From NCBI GenBank assembly GCA_937927775.1, contig CALBEF010000034.1:1-40242 (forward strand): a stretch of 40,242 nt of DNA, read 5' to 3'. Below the pieces are notes generated by a model. That model was not told where the DNA came from. It saw nothing but the letters and a program-made list of their open reading frames with translations, and searched no databases. Source of the DNA: an uncultured Anaerolineae bacterium (GTDB taxonomy: Bacteria; Chloroflexota; Anaerolineae; J036; Brachytrichaceae). Shown here one piece after another: positions 6,078-13,846 of the stretch (position 1 is its first letter; every line of letters starts with the position of its first letter). Position numbers and translations under genes: made by a program.

Positions 6078-6620
6078 CTATCCTCCGAGGCGCAGCAACG
6101 CCAGCGCCATGACGGCGGCCCAGGGCAGGCATTTGAACTCGCCGGCCTCCAGTGCGGCGCGCGCCTGTTGCGCTGACAGGAGCAGCAGTTCCTGTTCTTC
6201 CAGATCGTCGGCGTTGATCTCGGCAACGCGACGGGCATTCTGAGCGATGAACAGGTGCGCCGCGCCGGCCCCGCGATTGCCATCCACGGCATAGCGGCCC
6301 AGCGCCGTCCAGGTGTCAGCTTCGTAGCCGGTTTCCTCCAGCAGTTCGCGCTGCGCGGCGCTCAGCGGGTCTTCGCCCGGCTCCAGGTAGCCGCCCACGA
6401 CGGCCAGCGAGACGCCGGGCACGGCGTATTTGGTCTGGCGAAAACAAAGAAGTTCGCGGTCGGCAGTGACAACGGCGACGTTCACGAATTCGGGCGTCGC
6501 CAGCCAGGGCCATTGCTCAATGGTGCGTCCATCGGGCAACTCAATGGTGTGATCTTCGACGGTGAGATATTTGCCGCGCTCCAGCACGGTGGTTCGGGCG
6601 AGGGTTTTCCAGGGTTGCAT
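6078..6620 (-). CDS. Nudix hydrolase (ADP-ribose pyrophosphatase-like)
   Basis: A 180-residue Nudix protein. The Nudix box GX5EX7REUXEEXGU is complete at residues 76-98 (GGYLEPGEDPLSAAQ then RELLEETGY). The N-terminal strand region with EDHTIELPDGRTIEQWPWL and the loop FVNVAVVTADRELLCFRQ resemble ADP-ribose or sugar-nucleotide pyrophosphatases. It probably hydrolyses a nucleoside diphosphate derivative in the cytoplasm; the substrate is not resolvable. It lies 17 bp downstream of the YhcH-family gene and just upstream of the hydrolase remnant, all on the minus strand. Confidence 0.9.
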   Translation of the reverse strand: MQPWKTLARTTVLERGKYLTVEDHTIELPDGRTIEQWPWLATPEFVNVAVVTADRELLCFRQTKYAVPGVSLAVVGGYLEPGEDPLSAAQRELLEETGYEADTWTALGRYAVDGNRGAGAAHLFIAQNARRVAEINADDLEEQELLLLSAQQARAALEAGEFKCLPWAAVMALALLRLGG

Positions 6621-6637
6621 GATGGCTCTGTTCTACT

Positions 6638-7084
6638 CTACACGCGCACCTTCATGACGATCTTCTTGTTGGCGCGCGGTTCGGTCACGGCGATGTTGGG
6701 CATGTGGGCGTCCTGTGGCGCAAAGATCACGAACGTGCCGGGCCGCACAGTGATGAAATCGCCCTCGGCCTGCAACGCCTGGAAGTCTTTGGCGTCGTCG
6801 TACTCGCCCAGTTGCGCCCGTTCGAGGGTGGCATAGCCCATGCGCTCTTCGCCCTCGAACAGGTACTGAATGTCGATGTAGCGCCGGTGGGCCTCCCACT
6901 TGCCCTTTTCGAGCGGTCTGGATTCGTAGTGCTGCACAAGAGCATACACATCGGCGCCTTGCACGTCGTGGCGGCCCGGCGCCAGGGTGGATGGATCGGT
7001 TTCCTGCAGGAAGCGCAGGGCTGCGGCCAGCCGCTCGCTCATGTTGAAGTAGAAAGCGGCGTTGCTCAGTTGGTCAACGATCAT
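6638..7084 (-). CDS. YhcH/YjgK/YiaL family protein
   Basis: A 148-residue cupin-like protein of the DUF386 family. It shows the typical YxxHRxYIDIQYLFEGEERMGYA (EAHRRYIDIQYLFEGEE) and the C-terminal metal-site region RPGTFVIFAPQDAHMP. Family members are linked to the handling of sugars such as sialic acid, or to biofilm formation; the activity is poorly defined. I chose the start at 7084 because AGGAGA lies 5-6 nt upstream. The 182 bp upstream hold no gene and no obvious repeat. Confidence 0.88.
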   Translation of the reverse strand: MIVDQLSNAAFYFNMSERLAAALRFLQETDPSTLAPGRHDVQGADVYALVQHYESRPLEKGKWEAHRRYIDIQYLFEGEERMGYATLERAQLGEYDDAKDFQALQAEGDFITVRPGTFVIFAPQDAHMPNIAVTEPRANKKIVMKVRV

Positions 7085-7266
7085 GTCATTTCTCCTGGTG
7101 TATTGGCAGACTTTGGCGGGCCGGTTTGCGCGCGTCACATCATATGGTTGCGGCGTCCGAATCGCCGGCGTCTGCGGTCTCGATCAACCATAGCCGAAGT
7201 GCGGCGCGCGCGCAAGTCGTTGCGCCGGCTGCGTTGCGCATCTCAGTGGGTGCGCACATGGGGCAT

Positions 7267-7698
7267 CTAGCCACTCGTGTTTGTGGTCAGAGGGTTTGCC
7301 TGGGCAAACTGGCAGGCGTTTTCGATTCGCGTCCGAAACAATTCCCGGACTGTCAGCGATAACTGTGGGTAGAGATCGCTTTTCGAGACGTAGGCATCGG
7401 CCTGCGCCGCGCTGGCCGCGTTGCGATACTCTGCCTGATCGTGAATGCTCAACATGATGATCCGTGGCGGGACGGCCAGCCGCTTGATGTGCCGGGTCGC
7501 TTCCAGTCCGTTCATGTCCGGCATGGATATATCCATCAGCACAAGGTCTGGATGGAGTTGGGCAACCATCTGAATGGCCTGATGAGCGGATGTGGCCCGG
7601 CCGACCACCTCGACATCTGGCAGAGTTCTGAGGTAGTTCTCGACACAATCCAGAATGGTGGCGTTATCATCGACCAGGAGCGCGCGAATGGATGCCAT
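7267..7698 (-). CDS. Receiver-only response regulator
   Basis: A 143-residue protein made of one CheY-like receiver domain. The acidic pocket VDD at 9-11, the phosphorylation site D56 in LVLMDISMPDMNG and K105-region YVSKSDL are present. After the domain comes a 25-residue tail without a helix-turn-helix, so it is not a transcription factor by itself. It lies 127 bp downstream of the NarL-type regulator and histidine kinase on the same strand. It may be a phosphate sink, a phosphorelay step or a partner for a protein elsewhere. Confidence 0.9.
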   Translation of the reverse strand: MASIRALLVDDNATILDCVENYLRTLPDVEVVGRATSAHQAIQMVAQLHPDLVLMDISMPDMNGLEATRHIKRLAVPPRIIMLSIHDQAEYRNAASAAQADAYVSKSDLYPQLSLTVRELFRTRIENACQFAQANPLTTNTSG

Positions 7699-7825
7699 GC
7701 GTATGGCAGCTTACTGAGCGGTCCATGCTCGCGCAATCGGGAAATCCCTGATACGCCAGGGACGGATACCTGAGGCGATGCGATGTATGCAGGGCGTGTC
7801 CGACCAATCTCGGCCCGGCCATTGC

Positions 7826-8506
7826 TCAGCTTTCCGAAGACACCAGCCCAATCCGTATGGCGTACCGCACCAGGCCGGGCACGTCATAGATGTCAAGGCG
7901 CTCCATGAGTTGCGCGCGATGCGTTTCAACGGTTTTCAGGCTGATGTTGAGAATCCGCGCGATATCCTGCATGGTGTGCCCTTCGGCGATCAACTGCAGG
8001 ATCTCGCGCTGGCGCGGGGTGAGTCTGTCGAACGGATTGCCGTCGCTCCGGGCGCTGGTCTGTCCTCCACTGACCCGGCGCATGTAGTCGTCGATGACGT
8101 GTTTCGAGATGGCCGGGCTGAGGTAGGTCTCGCCCCGGGCAACGGCTGCGACTGCGATTTCCAGTTCAGCAGTGCCGGCGTCCTTGAGCAGGTATCCTGA
8201 CGCGCCGGCGCGCAACGCCTGCAATACATATTCCTCGTTGGCATGCATCGAGAGGATGATGACGCGCACGTCGGCGAAATCCCGCGCAATCCGGGTGGTG
8301 GCTTCCAGACCGTTCATCCCGGACATTGCAATGTCCATGAACACGATGTCTGGATGGTGTGTTTCTGCCAGCCGAAGGGCCTCGCGGCCATCGCCTGCCT
8401 CGGCGACCACTTCCACGCCGGCCAGGCTTTGCAGCAGCGCGCGAATGCCGGCGCGCACCAGTTTGTGATCCTCGGCCAACAGAATCCGCACGGGTCCAAT
8501 GGTCAT
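7826..8506 (-). CDS. NarL/LuxR family response regulator
   Basis: A 226-residue regulator with an N-terminal receiver domain (phospho-acceptor D58 in IVFMDIAMSGMNG, Lys in YLLKDAG) and a C-terminal LuxR helix-turn-helix (LTPRQREILQLIAEGHTMQD, then SLKTVETHRAQLMERL). It overlaps the histidine kinase gene by 4 nt (ATGA), so the pair is translationally coupled and almost certainly cognate. The usual MPGMNG motif reads MSGMNG. Targets are unknown. Confidence 0.95.
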   Translation of the reverse strand: MTIGPVRILLAEDHKLVRAGIRALLQSLAGVEVVAEAGDGREALRLAETHHPDIVFMDIAMSGMNGLEATTRIARDFADVRVIILSMHANEEYVLQALRAGASGYLLKDAGTAELEIAVAAVARGETYLSPAISKHVIDDYMRRVSGGQTSARSDGNPFDRLTPRQREILQLIAEGHTMQDIARILNISLKTVETHRAQLMERLDIYDVPGLVRYAIRIGLVSSES

Positions 8507-9648
8507 GATGATCCTTCGGTGTATGGAAATGAGACGCGGACTTCGGCGCCGTGTCCGAGCGCCGACTCGATCTCGATCCGGCCGCCGGCGAGGAAGACCC
8601 GCTCCTCCATGCTGAGGATGCCGAGGCTGCTCCCTTCCATTGCCCGGCGGCGCGCGGCATCGACATCGAAACCGATTCCGTTGTCCCGGATGGTGAGACA
8701 CACCTCGCCGTTCTGAATGCCCAGATGGATCAGCACACGATCTGCGCGCGCATGCTTCACCGTGTTGGTCAGCGCCGCCTGGGTGATTCGGAAACAGGTT
8801 GTTTCGATCTCCGGCGGCAGGCGCGCATCGCCGATCTGGCTGGAGAACTCCGCCTGGAAGCCGGCCCGTTGGGCCGTGCGCCCGATGTACCACCTCAGCG
8901 CCGGAATCAGGCCGAGGTCGTCCAGCATGGACGGACGCAACTCCAATGACAGATTGCGCACCTGCTGCAACGCCCGCTCCACGATGGCGACACTGTCCTC
9001 CACATAGGGTGACGCGGTTTCAGCCAGCCGTTGCACGGCCTGCAGGTTGATTTTCACTGCGGTCAGGTCCTGGCCAATGTCGTCGTGCAATTCCCGCGCG
9101 ATGTGTCGGCGCTCGTTCTCCTGAACGTCGAGCATGCGGCGCGACAATATCCGGAGTTGCTCGCGGCCGGCGCGCACCTGCGCGAGCAGCCGTTCCCGTT
9201 CCTGTTCGGCGCGTTTTCGTTCGGTGATATCGTGGATGATGACTGCCGCGAAACTGCCCGAGCCGTTCAGTTCTTCTTGTCGCGCATGGTTGAGCGGGCT
9301 GACCTGCACGTGCAGGTAACGCAGGGTGTGTGTGTCTTCGATTTCGGCGTCCGCGACCTGGCCCATGGCTACTCTGGCCCAGGCAGCGCACCAGAACGTG
9401 TTGAATGCGCACTCAACATCGTGGCAGCTCGGATGCACCAGTTCGTGCAACTCCCTGCCCTTCACGTCCTGCACGCGCCCGTAACCCCATCGTTCCACTG
9501 CGCGATTGGCGCGCAAGACATAGCCGCCCTGATTCAGCAGACACACGACTTGTGGCAATGCGTCTACCGTCGTCTCCCATTCGAGTTTGGCTTGCCGAAT
9601 TTGGGCCAGCAGTTGTTCGAGATTCTCGCTTGTGTTTGCGTTCATCAC
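8503..9648 (-). CDS. PAS-containing NarX-type sensor histidine kinase
   Basis: A 381-residue soluble kinase with no membrane helices. Order: an N-terminal PAS domain (about 25-145) ending in AAVIIHDITERKRAE, a coiled-coil linker (145-175), a HisKA_3 dimerisation domain with the phospho-acceptor H188 in IARELHDDIGQDL, and a HATPase domain (TQAALTNTVKHARA, DNGIGFD, SLGILSMEERV). The PAS domain carries a close cysteine pair, HPSC75HDVEC80, and a third Cys in FNTFWCAAW, suggesting redox or metal sensing. It phosphorylates the overlapping NarL-type regulator. A minus-strand TATACT at 9712-9717 may be the promoter of the cluster. Confidence 0.92.
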   Translation of the reverse strand: MMNANTSENLEQLLAQIRQAKLEWETTVDALPQVVCLLNQGGYVLRANRAVERWGYGRVQDVKGRELHELVHPSCHDVECAFNTFWCAAWARVAMGQVADAEIEDTHTLRYLHVQVSPLNHARQEELNGSGSFAAVIIHDITERKRAEQERERLLAQVRAGREQLRILSRRMLDVQENERRHIARELHDDIGQDLTAVKINLQAVQRLAETASPYVEDSVAIVERALQQVRNLSLELRPSMLDDLGLIPALRWYIGRTAQRAGFQAEFSSQIGDARLPPEIETTCFRITQAALTNTVKHARADRVLIHLGIQNGEVCLTIRDNGIGFDVDAARRRAMEGSSLGILSMEERVFLAGGRIEIESALGHGAEVRVSFPYTEGSS

Positions 9649-9730
9649 ATGGGCTTGCTCCGCAGCCCTGTCTGGCCATCGGACATCTGTGCCTGGCTGG
9701 TGTCAGAACCGAGTATAGCTGGAACGCGCA

Positions 9731-10207
9731 TTAGTCATGCGCTCGCGCCACTGTGCCGGTGGCCTGTCCAGAAGCGGTGAGAATGACGCTGATAACGGCC
9801 GCTTCGAGCAGGCGGAATCCATGTCGATCCGCATCGGAGAGGGTGAGCAGGCCGGCTGTGGCTCCAAAATACCAGCGCGCGGCGCTGACCAGGTGATGGT
9901 GACCGATGCCATATGCTGCCAGCAGGTCTTTGGACCAGCGGTATTCCCATTCCAGCGAGCGCAATGACCGCGCGCGCAACACGATTTGCAGTTGGCGGTG
10001 GAAGCGAACCGGCGTCTGGCGGAAGGTCAGTGCCTGAAACTGAGCGGCATCCGGCCTGGAAAAGTCCAGGCACAGGGAGGGGAACTCTGTAAACAAGCGT
10101 GTGGTGACCCGCGCGCAAATGGGTTCGCGGTGCTGCTCCAGCGATTGCGCGATCTCCTGTCCGCGCTCGGCCAGCCAGCGCTTCAGGTCGCTGTCCATTT
10201 CTGCCAT
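9731..10207 (-). CDS. Hypothetical helical protein next to the two-component cluster
   Basis: A 158-residue protein that I cannot place. It is rich in helix-forming sequence (ERGQEIAQSLEQHREPI, RLLEAAVISVILTASGQ) with conserved-looking aromatics (WEYRWSKDLLAAYGIGHHHL, AARWYFGATAGLL). The size, helical pattern and central His cluster recall globin-like or RsbR-N-type sensory domains, but I cannot assign one. The start at 10207 has AGGAG 8 nt upstream. It lies 82 bp upstream of the histidine kinase in the same orientation and may supply an input signal. Confidence 0.6.
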   Translation of the reverse strand: MAEMDSDLKRWLAERGQEIAQSLEQHREPICARVTTRLFTEFPSLCLDFSRPDAAQFQALTFRQTPVRFHRQLQIVLRARSLRSLEWEYRWSKDLLAAYGIGHHHLVSAARWYFGATAGLLTLSDADRHGFRLLEAAVISVILTASGQATGTVARAHD

Positions 10208-10329
10208 GCCACCTGCTCCTGGAGGCAGAGTGCGAGGCCGACGTCGAGGGCAGCGCGCGCAACAGCGCCGCGCTGAGCGTCCCCCGCAAAGTGAACGCCG
10301 ATCACGTGGCCGTTGTGGCTGGTGGTCAT
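10183..10329 (-). CDS. Small hypothetical ORF overlapping the helical protein
   Basis: A 48-residue frame beginning MTTSHNGHVIGVHFAGDAQR and ending WQKWTAT. It overlaps the next gene by 25 nt, which could indicate coupling. An AGG-type site lies upstream of the ATG but is weak. Without homologues this could be chance; it is listed because it fills an otherwise empty stretch at the head of the signalling cluster. Confidence 0.25.
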   Translation of the reverse strand: MTTSHNGHVIGVHFAGDAQRGAVARAALDVGLALCLQEQVAWQKWTAT

Positions 10330-10466
10330 GCGCGCCTGCCTTATTGCTTTGCCCGCTGGCCGGCGCGAACCGTTCCAGCGCCGGCAATCGCTCCATCCAT
10401 CGCGCGCCGGCATGATACCATTCGCAGCGCGTCATTCTGGTTGCGCTTGCGTTTGCCCACACACCC

Positions 10467-11591
10467 ATGCCGATTACGATCACCGAGATCGACACCACCG
10501 ACCGCGCTGAGGTCGGACAGTTTCTCGACCTGCCGTTTCGTCTGTATCGCAACGTCCCGCAGTGGGCGCCGCCACTGGCGATAGACGCTCGCCGGCCGCT
10601 CGACCGGCGCAAACACCCCTTCTATCGTCATTCGGATGCGGCGTTCTTCCTGGCCCGGCGCGATGGCGCCGTAGTGGGCCGGCTGGCCGTGATCGACAAC
10701 CGCCACTATAACGAGTTCAACCGCGAACGCACAGCTTTTTTCAACCTGTTCGAGTGCGAGGATGATGTTGAAGCGTCGCGCGCGCTGTTCGACGCGGCTT
10801 TTGGCTGGGCGACGGCGCGCGGGTTGAACAAGATCATCGGGCCGAAGGGCTTCACCGCGCTGGATGGCATCGGCCTGCTGGTCAAGGGCTTCGAGCATCG
10901 CCCGGCTTTCGGCATTGCCTACAACCTGCCGTACTATCCTGCGCTGGTCGAAGCCAGCGGTTTCGACGTGGATGGGGAACTGGTTTCCGGCTATCTCAGC
11001 CCGCGCGCACCGTGGCCGGAAAAGGTCGATCAGATCGCCGAGCGGGTCAAACAGAAGCGGGGGTTCCAGGTTGCGCGCTTCACCACGCGCCGCGAGTTGA
11101 TGGCGTTTGTGCCGCGCCTGCGCGAGCTATACAACGCGGCGCTGCCGGGCACCACCGGCAACACGCCGCTGACCGACGACGAGGTTGCCATGATGGCCGG
11201 CCAGCTCAAGTGGTTTGCCGACCCGCGCCTGATCAAGATCGTGACCAAAGGCGACGAACTGGTCGGCTTTTTGTTTGCCTATCCCGATGTGAGCGCCGCA
11301 CTGCAGCGCTGCAAGGGCCGGCTGCTGCCGTTCGGCTGGCTCGACCTGCTGCTGGAACTCAAACGCACCAAATGGGTCAACATCAACGGCGCGGCGATTG
11401 TCGAGAAGCATCGCGGCCTGGGCGGCACGGCGCTGCTGTTCAGCGAAATGCGCAAGAGCGTCATCGAGGGCGGTTTCGAGCACGCCGACATCGTGCAGAT
11501 CGGCGTGGAGAACGAGAAGATGCAGCGCGAAATGCGCGACCTGGGCATCGACTTTTATAAGACGCACCGCGTCTATCGACGCGGTTTATGA
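10467..11591 (+). CDS. GNAT-fold N-acyltransferase-like protein
   Basis: A 374-residue cytoplasmic protein of a family annotated as GNAT-like in many environmental bacteria. The N-terminal half has FLDLPFRLYRNVPQWAPPL and FFLARRDGAVVGRLAVIDNRHYNEF, a typical GNAT strand pair. The C-terminal half has a second GNAT-like unit ending in GLGGTALLFSEMRKSVIEGG, where RGLGGTALL resembles the acetyl-CoA-binding RxxGxG/A loop. NLPYYPALVEASGF in the middle is characteristic. The acceptor substrate is unknown. It is convergent with the URO-D gene. Confidence 0.75.
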   Translation: MPITITEIDTTDRAEVGQFLDLPFRLYRNVPQWAPPLAIDARRPLDRRKHPFYRHSDAAFFLARRDGAVVGRLAVIDNRHYNEFNRERTAFFNLFECEDDVEASRALFDAAFGWATARGLNKIIGPKGFTALDGIGLLVKGFEHRPAFGIAYNLPYYPALVEASGFDVDGELVSGYLSPRAPWPEKVDQIAERVKQKRGFQVARFTTRRELMAFVPRLRELYNAALPGTTGNTPLTDDEVAMMAGQLKWFADPRLIKIVTKGDELVGFLFAYPDVSAALQRCKGRLLPFGWLDLLLELKRTKWVNINGAAIVEKHRGLGGTALLFSEMRKSVIEGGFEHADIVQIGVENEKMQREMRDLGIDFYKTHRVYRRGL

Positions 11592-11613
11592 GTCGCAACG
11601 GCGGCGCTGCCGG

Positions 11614-11635
11614 CTGCCCGGATCATCGCGGGCAG
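11614..11635. terminator. Hairpin between the convergent GNAT and URO-D genes
   Basis: CTGCCCG (11614-11620) pairs with CGGGCAG (11629-11635) across an 8-nt loop. It lies in the 31-bp convergent gap and overlaps the URO-D stop codon. There is no T-run, so any terminator would be non-canonical. Confidence 0.35.
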
Positions 11636-12627
11636 ATTCGGGCGCATTTGCGGGTGTATTCATCGAGCAGCTTCAGGTACACGCGGTACTGGTCGAGCGA
11701 CACGCTGGGCGGCGTCTGGTGATCGACGCTGGGGATGTAGCCGCCGGCCTCCATCAGCGGCGCGAGTCGTTCGAACTCGGCGCGCATGGCCTCCTCGCCC
11801 TCGGTCATCACCATCTTGTTGAAGTGACCGACCATGCGCAGGGTGGGGAATTGTTCGCGCATCTTCACTGCGTCCACGCCGGCCTGTCGCTCCAGCGGCA
11901 GCACGCCATCCACCCCGACCGATTGCAGCCAGGGCGCCAGCAGCGTCACATCGCCGTCAGTGTCGGTGATGATCAACATGCCCATCTCTTTGGCCCGTTC
12001 GACCATCGGGCGGTAGTAGGGCGACAGAAATTCCTCGCACAGTTTGCGCGAGATCATCGGGCCGTGGTTGTACGACATGTCCTCGGCAACGGTCATGAAG
12101 GTGGGCCGGCCGGCCCGCGCCACCAGTTCCAGCAGCCGCAGGTTGAATGCCAGCAGGTCCTGGTTCATCTGATGCACCAGTTCCGGCTGATCGATGAAGG
12201 CGTACATCAGGTCGGTAAAGCCCATCAGCGTGCGCGGGAACCAGAAGTAGCCTTCCAGCGTGATCCACACCACCCCATCGCCGCGCTTTTGGCGCTCGAA
12301 CCAGGGCGCCATGCGTCCGATCGACCCGGCATGATCGGGAAAGAGCATGGGCCGCAGGCGCAGGTAGTCGTCCATGTTGTGCACGATGCCTTCGATGTGG
12401 TGTTGGGTCGCTTCGATAGTCGGGTCGGTGGTGCTGAACCAGAACTGGATGTAGGGGTCGAGGCCGAAATACTCGTGAATGTCGAATACGCTGGTCAGGC
12501 GGGGGGGCAGGCCCTCGCCGCGCCAGCGCGCGATGGTCTTGTCCCACCACATAGCCCATTCCCACCTGGGCAGGCGATCGACCGGCTGAAAGTTCATCAG
12601 AGCGCGGAATCGTTCGACGTGATTCAT
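11623..12627 (-). CDS. Uroporphyrinogen decarboxylase family protein
   Basis: A 334-residue TIM-barrel protein of the URO-D superfamily. It starts MNHVERFRALMNFQPVDRLPRWEW, the usual opening of the environmental branch, and has TVAEDMSYNHGPMIS and the C-terminal GYIPSVDHQTPPSVSLDQYRVY segment. That segment typifies members related to corrinoid methyltransferases rather than true heme-synthesis HemE. The substrate is unknown and no corrinoid protein is adjacent. AAGAGG precedes the start by about 5 nt. It follows the MBL-fold gene on the same strand after 54 bp. Confidence 0.85.
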   Translation of the reverse strand: MNHVERFRALMNFQPVDRLPRWEWAMWWDKTIARWRGEGLPPRLTSVFDIHEYFGLDPYIQFWFSTTDPTIEATQHHIEGIVHNMDDYLRLRPMLFPDHAGSIGRMAPWFERQKRGDGVVWITLEGYFWFPRTLMGFTDLMYAFIDQPELVHQMNQDLLAFNLRLLELVARAGRPTFMTVAEDMSYNHGPMISRKLCEEFLSPYYRPMVERAKEMGMLIITDTDGDVTLLAPWLQSVGVDGVLPLERQAGVDAVKMREQFPTLRMVGHFNKMVMTEGEEAMRAEFERLAPLMEAGGYIPSVDHQTPPSVSLDQYRVYLKLLDEYTRKCARICPR

Positions 12628-12681
12628 GTTGGCCTCTTTCGCTCAAGAACGGTTTGCTGACGGCAATTATGGGCGCTTCCG

Positions 12682-13398
12682 CTAAAGTGCGGGATCGCCC
12701 GGCCGGCCCCACTTCTGCCGGAATCGCTCGCGCGCATTGCCGACGATGGCCGGCCCGTGGCTGAAACAGGCCGTGTTGAAGCTGAGGTTGCTCACGCGCG
12801 CCAGGCTGCGCAGCCCTTCGGCGTAGTCTTCGTACAGGATGCCGGGTCCGAGCCGGCCCATGTTGCTGGCGATGTCGCCGGCGAACAGCACGCCGCCCGC
12901 GCGCGGCCACAGGAATGCCACGTGGCCCAGCGTGTGACCGGGTGTGTGAATCACTTGCATATCGCCAGCGAACGGCAACACCTGCCCGTCCTGCAGTTCG
13001 CGCTCTATGATCGCAGCTTCGACGCGGGCCGGAACCACGCGCAAGCCCGACAGCCGGAACAGCAGCCAGCGCAGAAGGCCCGGCCCCGGCTTCGCAGGCC
13101 GCATCACCTCGCCGCGCCGGGTGAGCGCCGCGTCGGTCGGGTGCATGTAAGTTGCCGCGCCGGTGGTCTCTTTCAGCGTCTTCAGGCTGCCGGTGTGGTC
13201 GGCGTGCAGATGGGTCAGCAGAATGTGGCGGATATCTGCCGGCTGCCGGCCAAGCTGGCGCACGGCCGCGAGAATGCGCTCGGCGCCGCCCGGCGTGCCG
13301 GTGTCGATCAGGGTCAGCTCGCCGGCGTCGATCAGAAAGGCATTGACGATGCCGAGCGGGATGCAATAGGCGCCCGGCGCGATGGATGTCAGAGGCAT
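12682..13398 (-). CDS. MBL-fold metallo-hydrolase
   Basis: A 238-residue metallo-beta-lactamase-fold enzyme. Motif HxHxDH is intact (H63-L-H65-A-D67-H68-TG). Other ligands fit HTPGHTLGH (about 160-168) and FAGDIASNMG. The family includes hydrolases of lactones, thioesters and nucleic acids; nothing here decides among them. It lies upstream of the URO-D gene and downstream of the cyclic-di-AMP receptor, all on the minus strand, and could form an operon. The 55 bp upstream contain short GGTTRGTCAGG-like repeats. Confidence 0.9.
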   Translation of the reverse strand: MPLTSIAPGAYCIPLGIVNAFLIDAGELTLIDTGTPGGAERILAAVRQLGRQPADIRHILLTHLHADHTGSLKTLKETTGAATYMHPTDAALTRRGEVMRPAKPGPGLLRWLLFRLSGLRVVPARVEAAIIERELQDGQVLPFAGDMQVIHTPGHTLGHVAFLWPRAGGVLFAGDIASNMGRLGPGILYEDYAEGLRSLARVSNLSFNTACFSHGPAIVGNARERFRQKWGRPGDPAL

Positions 13399-13453
13399 GG
13401 GGGTCGGGGGATAAGGTTAATAAGGCTGGTCGGATTCGTCAGGTTGGTCAGGT

Positions 13454-13792
13454 TCAGTACTGTTCGAGCCGTTCCACGTTGAGCACGAACACCGTGGCCC
13501 CGCCGATCTCCACTTCGGTCTCCTGGCCGGTGGTCATGGTCACCTGACCCAGCGGCATGGACAGATGAACCGGCACGGGCATGGGCGCCTTGCGGCGCTG
13601 CGCCGTGCGCTTGAGAACGGCCAGCGCGCGCGGCATCTGCGCGTCTTCCACGCCGAGCAGCAGCGTCACGTTCTTCTGGCGCAGCCAGCCGCCCTCGGTC
13701 GAGATGCGCGTCACACGCAGGCCGGCTTCCACCAATGCGTCGCTGATGCTGGCGGCGTCGTCGGCTTGCACAATGACCATGACCAGTTTCAT
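13454..13792 (-). CDS. Cyclic-di-AMP receptor (PII-like, DarA/PstA family)
   Basis: A 112-residue PII-fold protein of the DUF970 family, whose characterised members bind cyclic-di-AMP as trimers. It has MKLVMVIVQADDAASISDAL, the T-loop region RVTRISTEGGWLRQKNVTLLLGVED (equivalent to the family GGFLRxGNTTLL) and a C-terminal strand GGATVFVLNVERLEQ. AAGGAGAAAT precedes the start. Its presence implies cyclic-di-AMP signalling in this organism, often tied to wall or osmotic control. The effector partner is unknown. Confidence 0.9.
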   Translation of the reverse strand: MKLVMVIVQADDAASISDALVEAGLRVTRISTEGGWLRQKNVTLLLGVEDAQMPRALAVLKRTAQRRKAPMPVPVHLSMPLGQVTMTTGQETEVEIGGATVFVLNVERLEQY

Positions 13793-13846
13793 GTCGATTT
13801 CTCCTTGCGGGGGGTGTGTGCGGCGTGTTGCCGTGTGTGTTGGGTT

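Noticed and set aside
11957-13366. Long minus-strand frame spanning the URO-D and MBL-fold genes in another register
   Set aside because: It overlaps both genes out of frame and is Arg/Pro/Ala rich; the true frames have active-site motifs.
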